Positions 16,754-24,372 of a stretch of DNA of 64,000 nucleotides are shown here, piece after piece. Made by a program: the position numbers and the translations under genes. Under the pieces are notes generated by a model, which was not told where the DNA came from, made no database searches, and saw only the letters and a program-made list of their open reading frames with translations. The stretch is from contig JAABSO010000023.1 of NCBI GenBank assembly GCA_011390335.1, forward strand, positions 1-64,000, in the 5' to 3' direction. Origin of the DNA: Desulfotignum sp. (GTDB lineage: Bacteria > Desulfobacterota > Desulfobacteria > Desulfobacterales > Desulfobacteraceae). Position 1 is the first letter of the stretch, and every line of letters begins with the position of its first letter.

Positions 16754-17218
16754 CTAATTGTTGTCGGTATCAAATTCGCTTTTGGCTTTTTCCCAGGAAT
16801 CGCTCATCGCCTGGTAGGCGTCTGAGAATCCCTTTTTCATCTGTTCCCAGGCACCTGCAGAACTGTTCTTGAAGCTTCCATACCACTCGGCAAGCTCATT
16901 TCTCTGCTGGCGCAGCGCTTTCAGGTTGGCCCTGGCTTTTTCCCGTGCTGCCTGGGTCATCTGGTCCCACTCGTTGTCAACACGACTTTCCAGTGCGTCC
17001 ATTCGGCTGTCGACCTTTTTGAGTGCCTGATCGGCCTCTTTGACTGCCTGATCGCGCTGTTCAACGGTGTATTGCTGAAGGGTGTTGATGAGTTCCTTTG
17101 TTTCTTTTTTAACATCCTGGGCAGTGACGGTGTCATTGCCGGATTGCGCTTGTACAATCGGCATAAAGCAGAACACCATCACTGCAATCATACTTACAAT
17201 CAATCTGTTTTTTCTCAT
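16754..17218 (-). CDS. exported coiled-coil stress-type protein
   Basis: A 154-residue protein with a cleavable signal peptide (hydrophobic core to about residue 24, ending VQAQS) and a long charged helix. Repeating aromatic positions (NEWDQM, AEWYGSF, GAWEQMKKGF, DSWEKAK) recur about every 20-30 residues. It is clearly homologous to the 156-residue protein at 38583-39053, including the shared SDSWEKAKSEFD / SDAWVKSVDEFD ending. AAGGA precedes the ATG. I know of no defined function; its style resembles small periplasmic or cytoplasmic stress coiled coils. It is followed by DUF4112 and preceded by a cytoplasmic coiled-coil gene, so the pair may be one module. Confidence 0.75.
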   Translation of the reverse strand: MRKNRLIVSMIAVMVFCFMPIVQAQSGNDTVTAQDVKKETKELINTLQQYTVEQRDQAVKEADQALKKVDSRMDALESRVDNEWDQMTQAAREKARANLKALRQQRNELAEWYGSFKNSSAGAWEQMKKGFSDAYQAMSDSWEKAKSEFDTDNN

Positions 17219-17266
17219 GGTTTGTTTCCTTATGATAAAATCATGACTAATTTTGTTTTGTCTTTA

Positions 17267-17554
17267 TCAACTGAAACGTGATGCAGCCGATTTGATGGAA
17301 CTGCTGAGAGAATCCCAGGCGCTGTCGATGCCGGCTTTGAGATCTTCCCAGGCGTCATCGCCTGCTTCCTTGAGTTCATCAAGCTTTTTACCGGCCTCAT
17401 CCTGCATCGCCTCCAGCTCTTCAATCTGTTTGTAATATTCCAGCTGAGCATCTGCTTCGGCTGAATCAGCCTTGGCTTTCAGCTTGTCGATTTCCGCATT
17501 CCATTCATCCAGTTTGCCCTGCAGTTTCTTTTCGTAGGCTTCTTTGTTACTCAT
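17267..17554 (-). CDS. cytoplasmic coiled-coil protein, paralogue A
   Basis: I choose ATG 17554 (GGAG seven bases upstream); an in-frame ATG 45 bases further upstream lacks such a site. The product has 95 residues, is almost all helix, and contains KLDEWNAEIDKLKAKAD, LEYYKQIEELE and a terminal DDAWEDLKAGIDSAWDSL. It has no signal peptide. It is very similar to the product of 44126-44413. The AWE.L...ID.AW..L ending relates it to the exported protein encoded just downstream, which shares the same aromatic spacing. The role is unknown; co-location with transport and carbohydrate genes in both places suggests a general stress function. Confidence 0.75.
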   Translation of the reverse strand: MSNKEAYEKKLQGKLDEWNAEIDKLKAKADSAEADAQLEYYKQIEELEAMQDEAGKKLDELKEAGDDAWEDLKAGIDSAWDSLSSSIKSAASRFS

Positions 17555-17767
17555 ACCTGAGCTCCTTTGTTTTGGGTCCCTTTCGGGAGAAGTTAGCACC
17601 TTGACATTACAAATATCTTCCTGAAAATTCAGAAGGATTGATTATACCCCCCCTTAAAAAATCAACTTCTTTTACTGAAGAGCAGGTAAAATTGCATTTT
17701 TTACCCCCCAAATCCAGCAGATTTTCCTGCCAGTGAACCGCCATGAGGCCATGTGAATACAAAAGAT

Positions 17768-19057
17768 TCAATTGCCTGGGGGCAGAAACACTTCCGCAAT
17801 TTTACGGACAACCGCCAGATCCTCCGGAAGTACCAGGTTTTTTTCCGCGCAGAACAAGGCCCTTTTCGAATGGCGGACCGCGGCATTGTACATGGCATTG
17901 TCACCGGCTGCAGCCAAAGTTTTCAACGCCTTTTGCAGCCGGATCATCACCTCCACTGATCCGCTTCCATCCCGGGATATTGCCGTAAACGCATCATCGA
18001 ACATATCCTGGACAGACAACGAGGGAACAGCAACCCGGTCATATATAACGTCACTGTCTTTTCTTTGTTCCCCGGGCGGATACCACAAAACAAACAGGCG
18101 TACCAGTATGCCGATGATATCAATGGCGGTTCCCGGATCATTGACTGCCGGAGACAGTGCACGGCCCGCAATCTGTGACAGGACAATGAGCCCGAATCGG
18201 GGATCTTCGTCAAAGGTCCGCTCTCTGCCTATCTGAAACGCTTCAGATATCTCACGGCAATCCTCATCTGTAACAACCGGATGGGTTCTGTCTATATATG
18301 CCATCGGCCGTTCCGGGGTCACAAAACTTCCCGGCTGGACCATGACAGTGATCCGGGTCTCTTTTTCTTCAGCCCAGGTTTGCAGTTCCGCCACATCGAT
18401 GCGTTGCACATATCCCACAGAATCTGAAAACACCTCATGACCTGTGACCCGTGTGAGGTCAAATGCCGCCGTATAGCTTGCAGAGGCTTTTTGACAGCGT
18501 ATCAGAGCGTCGGCCGTTGCTTTTTCCACCTTGTCAATGGTATTGCCCAGCCGGCCCAGCCTGGCGATCCGGTCCACCCATCGCACAAAGGTAAATATGA
18601 CCATGCCAAAGACTGCAATGGTCATTAAAAAAAGCATAAACAGGCCGGCTTTGCCGTAATAACCCTCTGTGATGGCGACCAGGGCCACGATGCTGAAAAT
18701 AAATGCCCCGACAAATGCAGAAAGCGCTTTCTGGGATGAATCATCTGAGATGACCAGGGAGAACGATCGTGGGGAGGCGGTATTGCTCGCCGATGCATAG
18801 GCTGCCACCATGGAACCGACCGCAAAGGTGGCCATCACCAGCATACCCGAAGCCATGACCGACAGCAGAGTGTCCACAGATTCCTTTGAAATCTGTGGAA
18901 CAACCAGGTCCAGAGCGGTATGGTCAGCCAGTCTTGCCCCAAACACCGCTGCAATGGAAAGCACACTGAACAGCAGCGGCTTCACCCATAACCTTTCCTG
19001 AATCCGGTTTAGCAGGAAACTAACCCGGGCCGCTATGTTTGCAACCGCCATTTTCAT
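17768..19057 (-). CDS. DUF2254 family membrane protein
   Basis: A 429-residue protein with four predicted transmembrane segments in its first 165 residues, including GSMVAAYASASNTASPRSFS, followed by a large soluble domain with the family's SPAVNDPGTAIDIIG motif near residue 280. DUF2254 proteins are of unknown function. Its ATG overlaps the stop of the upstream CNNM/CBS gene (ATGA), so the two are translationally coupled, which points to a joint membrane or ion-related role. About 170 bases with no gene separate its stop from the coiled-coil gene 17267-17554; they contain only a C run and an A/T-rich stretch. Confidence 0.88.
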   Translation of the reverse strand: MKMAVANIAARVSFLLNRIQERLWVKPLLFSVLSIAAVFGARLADHTALDLVVPQISKESVDTLLSVMASGMLVMATFAVGSMVAAYASASNTASPRSFSLVISDDSSQKALSAFVGAFIFSIVALVAITEGYYGKAGLFMLFLMTIAVFGMVIFTFVRWVDRIARLGRLGNTIDKVEKATADALIRCQKASASYTAAFDLTRVTGHEVFSDSVGYVQRIDVAELQTWAEEKETRITVMVQPGSFVTPERPMAYIDRTHPVVTDEDCREISEAFQIGRERTFDEDPRFGLIVLSQIAGRALSPAVNDPGTAIDIIGILVRLFVLWYPPGEQRKDSDVIYDRVAVPSLSVQDMFDDAFTAISRDGSGSVEVMIRLQKALKTLAAAGDNAMYNAAVRHSKRALFCAEKNLVLPEDLAVVRKIAEVFLPPGN

Positions 19058-20394
19058 TTTGGCTTCCTCAACTCTGAATGTGAGCCTGTTTTTTTGACCA
19101 GTACCTTGTCCACCCTGGTACCATCCATGTCCACCACCTCAAAAATATACCCGCACAGACTAAAACTCGCCCCGGTGATGGGGATCCCGTCCAGGTGGCT
19201 GATGACCAGTCCGGCCAGGGTATCCAGCCCTTCGTCCCAGTCTTCTGAAAGGGCTGACATGTCCAGAATCTGGCTGAGTTTTTCAATTGACAGTTTTCCA
19301 TCCAGGAGCATGGATCCGTCGTCTCGCCTTATAATCCAGGGCTCTTCAAGCCAGTCCGCAACCGGGAGGTGTCCGATGATGGCCTGAAGGATATCGTTCA
19401 CGGTCAGCAGCCCGATAACCTTGTCCAGATCATCGGTAACCAGGATCATGTGGGACCGGGAATCCCTGAACCGGTCCAGGATTTCCAGTGCATTGACATA
19501 TTGTTTCACGTACACGGCAGGCTTGCTGATCTTTTCCAAGTCCTGGGTTCCCGCCCCGGCCAGGGTCAGAAGATCCTTTGCCTGAATAACGCCCAGAATC
19601 TTCGTCAGATCTTTTTCCACCAGCGGATAACAGGTATGATTGTTTTTTTCAGCCGTTTGCAGCATATCTTCAAAAGAATCGGTTTTTCTGAAAACACTGA
19701 TATCCGGTAGCCTGGTCATGATGCTGCCCACGGTCTGATCATCCAGGTTGAGCACCCTTTCCACCAGCCGGACTTCTGAAGGCTCAAGAGTCCCGTTTCT
19801 GGCCCCCTGGCGGAAAAGATACCGGATCTCATCTTCCGAAGGCGGCGGCTCCTTATACTTTTCCACGCCCAGTATTTTGAGTAGTACGTCTGTGGAAAGG
19901 CTGAGAATATAAACAGCCGGGGCAGCCATCCGGGAGAGGAACACCATGGGGATAGAAACCAGGGACGCCGTCATTTCCGGATTGAACATGGCCACCCGCT
20001 TGGGGATCAATTCGCCCATAACCAGCAGGAGATACGTTATTACAGTCACCACCAGCACATAGCTCAGGGTCATGGAATACCCGGCAAGGTAAGGAACCTC
20101 CCTGAGCACCAGATCCAGGTGGGCGGCAATCACCGCACCCCCATACACGCCGCTTAAAATGCCCATCAGGGATATGCCGATCTGAATGGTGGACAAGAAA
20201 CGATTGGGATGACGGATCAGGTGCAGGGCATATTTGGCCCCTTTTTTTCCTTTTTTGGACAACTCCCTGAGACGGACTTTCCGGGATTTGACCAGAGCGA
20301 TCTCCGACATGGCCAGCACCCCGTTTATGACCACCAGAAAGATGATAACCAGAACCTCCAGGAGTAAATCGTTGAATCGAATATCCTCAAACAT
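19054..20394 (-). CDS. CNNM/CorC-type (hemolysin C family) membrane protein with CBS domains
   Basis: A 446-residue protein with the order CNNM membrane domain (about 10-200, with the early VVINGVLAMSEIALVKSRK motif), two CBS domains (about 215-335; TRLPDISVFRK, then ILVTDDLDKVIGLLTVND) and a C-terminal CorC/HlyC transporter-associated domain (about 350-435). Proteins of this layout act in Mg2+ or Co2+ efflux and are often mislabelled haemolysins. It is translationally coupled to the DUF2254 gene, with the BON protein gene 32 bases upstream. GAGAG lies upstream of the ATG. Confidence 0.9.
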   Translation of the reverse strand: MFEDIRFNDLLLEVLVIIFLVVINGVLAMSEIALVKSRKVRLRELSKKGKKGAKYALHLIRHPNRFLSTIQIGISLMGILSGVYGGAVIAAHLDLVLREVPYLAGYSMTLSYVLVVTVITYLLLVMGELIPKRVAMFNPEMTASLVSIPMVFLSRMAAPAVYILSLSTDVLLKILGVEKYKEPPPSEDEIRYLFRQGARNGTLEPSEVRLVERVLNLDDQTVGSIMTRLPDISVFRKTDSFEDMLQTAEKNNHTCYPLVEKDLTKILGVIQAKDLLTLAGAGTQDLEKISKPAVYVKQYVNALEILDRFRDSRSHMILVTDDLDKVIGLLTVNDILQAIIGHLPVADWLEEPWIIRRDDGSMLLDGKLSIEKLSQILDMSALSEDWDEGLDTLAGLVISHLDGIPITGASFSLCGYIFEVVDMDGTRVDKVLVKKTGSHSELRKPK

Positions 20395-20426
20395 GGGGCT
20401 CTCTCAATATATTCAGGAACCTTTTT

Positions 20427-20912
20427 TTATTCAACCACCAATGTTGATACAACTTCCCGGACATTTTCTGTTTCCAGGGCCAGGGCCATGGCTTTGCCCA
20501 GCATTTCCGGAGATGGAACCGTACCGGACAGTGTCACCTTACCATCCGTCGTGGACACGGAAATGGAAAAAACTGAAAGTTCCGGGTCTTTTGCCAGTTT
20601 GGCCTTGATAGCGGCAGTAGCCCGGGCATCCCGGGCTTGATCTGAAACCGATTCGCCCACATCCCTGGCCTTGTGCCGGATCACTTGCCCCTGTTCTTCC
20701 AGTTCCTGGCGCATATCTTCAGGACGAAGCTCCCAGGCTTCCAGTTTGGCCTGCAGAATCTGGGTGACTGTTTCTGTGGTCTCCTCGATCTGAGCGGCAA
20801 CCCGTTCCTCGGTTTCCTGCACCTTCTGGTTGTCCTTGCCCACAGTGAAATACCAGACCCCTCCCCAACCAACAATAACCCCAAAAAGTACACCAATGAT
20901 AAACGTTTTCAT
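20427..20912 (-). CDS. membrane-anchored BON domain protein
   Basis: A 161-residue protein with an N-terminal membrane anchor (residues about 3-23), a charged helical spacer containing KVQETEERVAAQIEETTE, and a C-terminal BON domain (about 90-160: AAIKAKLAKDPELSVFSISV, DGKVTLSGTVPS). BON domains bind membranes or lipids, and such proteins (OsmY-like) are common in osmotic and envelope stress. GAGGA precedes the ATG. It is the first gene of a three-gene minus-strand set with the CNNM and DUF2254 genes. Confidence 0.87.
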   Translation of the reverse strand: MKTFIIGVLFGVIVGWGGVWYFTVGKDNQKVQETEERVAAQIEETTETVTQILQAKLEAWELRPEDMRQELEEQGQVIRHKARDVGESVSDQARDARATAAIKAKLAKDPELSVFSISVSTTDGKVTLSGTVPSPEMLGKAMALALETENVREVVSTLVVE

Positions 20913-21095
20913 TGCCAGTTTTCCTCACTGTTAAAAATTTGATGTAAAATAAATTGTCGCTGGTCGTTGTCCCGACTTGCGGCAAACAGCATTAAAAAAG
21001 AAACCTCCTGTATTGTCAATCAAAAAAGCGAAGACCGCCGCAGGGTGTCGCCCAGATACAGATCATCCTTTCCCACATTTCCAAAGGCGGCCACA
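20913..21095. other. intergenic region between the BON gene and the GT4 synthase
   Basis: About 180 bases without a supported gene. The minus-strand half adjoining the synthase (21016-21095) is open in another frame, reading DDVAAFGNVGKDDLYLGDTL before a stop. This could be the original C-terminus of the synthase lost by a frameshift near 21100, or chance. No strong promoter or hairpin was seen. Confidence 0.3.
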
Positions 21096-22358
21096 TCATC
21101 CGGATGCCGGGAAACCTGTTTCGGGAGGCATCGGCAGCCCGGGGATCCTTTTTTTGATCAAGTGATGATAAAAATCCAGGGTCTGCCGGGCAATACTGGT
21201 CCATGAAAAATGTTTTTCGATTCTTTTGCGGGCTGCCGCACCCATTTGGGCCCTTTTTTCCGGCGCCTGTACCAGGGTGTTGATTGCAGCTGCCAGATCT
21301 GCGGCAAAGATTTCCGGGCTTTTGGGTTCGGCATCTTCATGTGCTTCAAAGGGAACCAGGAGCCCGGTTTCCTCGTGGACCACCACTTCAGGAATCCCCC
21401 CGACAGCTGCAGCCACAACCGGTGTACTGCACGCACCCGCCTCAAGATTGATGATGCCGAAAGGTTCATACACAGAAGGGCATACAAAAACAGCGGCATG
21501 GCTGTAAAGGACTGGCAGATCCTGCAAAGGGATTGTTTCTGAAATCCAGAGAATCTCTCTGCCTGATTCCTGTCTGGCGCTTTTTACCCGGGTTTCCATT
21601 TCCTGTGCAATTTCTCTGGTATCAGGTGCACTGGCACACATAACGATCTGTACGCCCGGATCCACCATGGCGATGGCCCGGATCAGATGCATGATTCCCT
21701 TTTGACGGGTAATTCTGCCCACAAAAAGAATATAGGGTCTGTCCGGATCAATGCCGTAGGTTCTGAGTGTTTCCGGCCGGAATGTCTCACAAAAAAACCG
21801 GGTATCCACCCCGTTATAAATCACCTGTATCTTTTCAGGATGAATCTGGTAGAGATCCATCACGTTCTTTTTCATTGTTTCAGACACAGCAATAATACCG
21901 TCTGCATTTTCCATGGCTGTTTTTTCCAGCCAGCAGGTGGCATGGTAACTGTCACCGAGCTGGTCTTTTTTCCAGGGACGGTGGGGTTCCAGGGAATGGG
22001 TTGTCACCACCAGCGGGGCGGCAAGAATCTGCTTGAGCAGGCACCCCGCCATATAGGTGTACCAGGTGTGGCAGTGGATTATATCTGCCGCATCTGCAGT
22101 AGCCGTCATGACGGCATTGCGCAGCAGGGTGTCCCCCAGTCTGGACCGTTTCAGTTCAGGTATCGGGAAAAAAATCTGGGGCACTCCGGTCACCTGCAGA
22201 TGGGGGTCGGACTGGTTCTGGTCCCCGAAACACAGGACATCGAACCTATCTGCTCCGGACGATACCGCTGTCATCTCCCGGAGAAGATGGTCAACATGCA
22301 CCCCGGCCCCGCCGTAAATATGGGGGGGACACTCATTGGTCAGAATTAATGCTTTCAT
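21096..22358 (-). CDS. GT4 glycogen/maltose-1-phosphate synthase (GlgM-like)
   Basis: A 420-residue GT4 glycosyltransferase of the actinobacterial glycogen-synthase type. The N-terminus TNECPPHIYGGAGVHVDHL matches that group, and the EPFGIINLEA motif (E-x7-E, about 298-307) binds the donor. In mycobacteria the equivalent GlgM uses ADP-glucose and glucose 1-phosphate to make maltose 1-phosphate for GlgE. Since GlgE, TreS-Pep2 and GlgB are encoded immediately upstream, the same role is likely here, though direct glycogen synthesis is also possible. It is the last gene of the cluster, 23 bases after glgB. Confidence 0.82.
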   Translation of the reverse strand: MKALILTNECPPHIYGGAGVHVDHLLREMTAVSSGADRFDVLCFGDQNQSDPHLQVTGVPQIFFPIPELKRSRLGDTLLRNAVMTATADAADIIHCHTWYTYMAGCLLKQILAAPLVVTTHSLEPHRPWKKDQLGDSYHATCWLEKTAMENADGIIAVSETMKKNVMDLYQIHPEKIQVIYNGVDTRFFCETFRPETLRTYGIDPDRPYILFVGRITRQKGIMHLIRAIAMVDPGVQIVMCASAPDTREIAQEMETRVKSARQESGREILWISETIPLQDLPVLYSHAAVFVCPSVYEPFGIINLEAGACSTPVVAAAVGGIPEVVVHEETGLLVPFEAHEDAEPKSPEIFAADLAAAINTLVQAPEKRAQMGAAARKRIEKHFSWTSIARQTLDFYHHLIKKRIPGLPMPPETGFPASG

Positions 22359-22381
22359 TGGTATAGCCTTATAACGCCATG

Positions 22382-24355
22382 TTAAATTTTGTTTGTGGAA
22401 ACCGGTTCAGGTGCCATTTTCTGGAGGAAAACAACGGCCAGGGGCGGCAGCACCAGGTTCAGGGAAAAGGAAAACCCGTGGGCCGGCACCGGGGAGGCTT
22501 CAATTTGTCCCAGGCTGCCCTGGTTGCTGCCCCCGTATTCTTGCGCATCACTGTTGAGGCATTCTTTCCAGAACCCATCCGCTAAAACCCCCACACGGTA
22601 ATTGGGACGGGGTATGGGCGTAAAATTACACACAGCAATAATATTTTCCTTTTCAGCCCCGCCCTTGCGCAAAAAAGTGAGGGTGGACTGCTGCACATCA
22701 TTGCAGTCGATCCACTGAAATCCCTGCCGTGAAAAATCATTTGCATGCATGGCCGGGGTGCGCCTGTAAAACTGGTTCAGATCTTCGATCCAGCGCTGAA
22801 GCCCCTTGTTGAACGGATTTTCCAGCAGATGCCAGTCCAGGCTGCTGTCATGGTTCCACTCCCGGCTCTGGCCGATTTCGCCCCCCATGAAAATAAGTTT
22901 TTTGGCTGGCTGGCCATACATGTATCCAAAAAGCAGCCGCAGATTGGCAAACTTCTGCCATTCATCTCCGGGCATTTTACCCAGCAAAGACCCTTTGCCG
23001 TGGACAACCTCATCGTGGGACAAAGGCAGCACATAGTTTTCATTAAAGGCATATATCATCCGGAAGGTCAGTCTGTCGTGATGAAAACTGCGGTGGACGG
23101 GATCTATGGACATATATGCCAGGGTGTCGTGCATCCATCCCATGTCCCATTTCATGTCAAAACCCAGTCCCCCCAGGTGAACCGGTCTGGAAACCATGGG
23201 CCAGTCAGTGGATTCCTCTGCAATGGTGACTGTCCCGGGAAAATTTTCATGAATCTCCTCGTTGAACCGCTTCAGAAAGGCAACCGCTTCCAGATTTTCC
23301 CGGCCCCCGTATTTGTTGGGCTCCCACTCACCCGCTTTTCGGGAATAATCCAGATACAGCATCGAGGCGACCGCATCCACCCGGAACCCGTCTATGTGAT
23401 ACTTTTCCAGCCAGAACCGGGCACTGCTGACAAGATAGCTGACAACCTCGTTGCGGCCGTAATTGAAAATCAGACTCTTCCAGTCAGGGTGGAACCCTTT
23501 GCGCGGGTCTTCGTGTTCAAACAGATGGGTGCCGTCAAAAAAGCCCAGACCATGCTCATCACTGGGAAAATGGGACGGCACCCAGTCCAGAATCACCCCG
23601 ATACCTTTCTGGTGCAGGCAGTCCACCAGATACATAAAATCCTGGGGTGTACCAAAACGGCTGCTGGGGGCAAAATAGCCCAGGCACTGATAACCCCAGC
23701 TGCCGTAAAAGGGATGTTCCATTACCGGCAGAAACTCCACATGGGTAAACCCCATCTTCACAAGGTAATCTGGCAGTTTTTCAGCCAGTTCCCGATAGGT
23801 TGGAAACCGGTTTTTTTCTTCCGGTATCCGGATCCAGGAACCCAGGTGCATTTCATAGACGGTCATGGGCGCTGATTTCATATTACCATTGCTGCGGTTT
23901 TCCATCCAGGTGTCATCTTCCCATTCATGGGCCAGATCCCATGTCACAGAAGCAGTCTGGGGAGACAACTCGGTGTAAAACGCGAACGGATCGGTTTTGT
24001 CCACCTGGTATTGTTTCTGGGTGGAACGGATATGGTATTTGTACAGTGTCCCGGATTTGATACCGGGTATAAATCCTTCCCATATACCTGAACTTGCCCG
24101 GGGTGTCAGAGGGTGCTGGGTATTGTCCCAGTTGTTGAATGATCCTGTGACAAAAACCGCCTGGGCATTGGGGGCCCACACGGCAAAATAGAATCCATTC
24201 TGATTGTCAACTTTCATGGGATGGGCGCCCAGTTTGTCATACAGGCAAAAATGGCTGCCTTCATTGAACAAAAACAGATCATCTTCGCTCATCAGACTGA
24301 TATCGCCGGGTTTTGTTTTTTTCTGATTCAGGGTGCTGTGATCTTGATCGGGCAT
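22382..24355 (-). CDS. glgB: 1,4-alpha-glucan branching enzyme
   Basis: A GH13 branching enzyme of 657 residues with an N-terminal CBM48 domain (FYFAVWAPNAQAVFVTGSFN). Catalytic regions are complete: DWVPSHFPSDEHG, GFRVDAVAS near 323 (nucleophile Asp), AEESTDWP near 378 (acid/base Glu) and LSHDEVVHG near 446. It introduces alpha-1,6 branches into glucan. I start at ATG 24355 because the preceding in-frame ATG (24367) contains the GGAGG that serves it. It follows the TreS-Pep2 gene by less than 20 bases, so the two are surely co-transcribed, and it supplies the branched acceptor for GlgE. Confidence 0.95.
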   Translation of the reverse strand: MPDQDHSTLNQKKTKPGDISLMSEDDLFLFNEGSHFCLYDKLGAHPMKVDNQNGFYFAVWAPNAQAVFVTGSFNNWDNTQHPLTPRASSGIWEGFIPGIKSGTLYKYHIRSTQKQYQVDKTDPFAFYTELSPQTASVTWDLAHEWEDDTWMENRSNGNMKSAPMTVYEMHLGSWIRIPEEKNRFPTYRELAEKLPDYLVKMGFTHVEFLPVMEHPFYGSWGYQCLGYFAPSSRFGTPQDFMYLVDCLHQKGIGVILDWVPSHFPSDEHGLGFFDGTHLFEHEDPRKGFHPDWKSLIFNYGRNEVVSYLVSSARFWLEKYHIDGFRVDAVASMLYLDYSRKAGEWEPNKYGGRENLEAVAFLKRFNEEIHENFPGTVTIAEESTDWPMVSRPVHLGGLGFDMKWDMGWMHDTLAYMSIDPVHRSFHHDRLTFRMIYAFNENYVLPLSHDEVVHGKGSLLGKMPGDEWQKFANLRLLFGYMYGQPAKKLIFMGGEIGQSREWNHDSSLDWHLLENPFNKGLQRWIEDLNQFYRRTPAMHANDFSRQGFQWIDCNDVQQSTLTFLRKGGAEKENIIAVCNFTPIPRPNYRVGVLADGFWKECLNSDAQEYGGSNQGSLGQIEASPVPAHGFSFSLNLVLPPLAVVFLQKMAPEPVSTNKI

Positions 24356-24372
24356 ATTGGCCTCCATATATA

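Noticed and set aside
22745..23875. 376-codon plus-strand ORF
   Set aside because: Antisense to glgB, with no supporting features.
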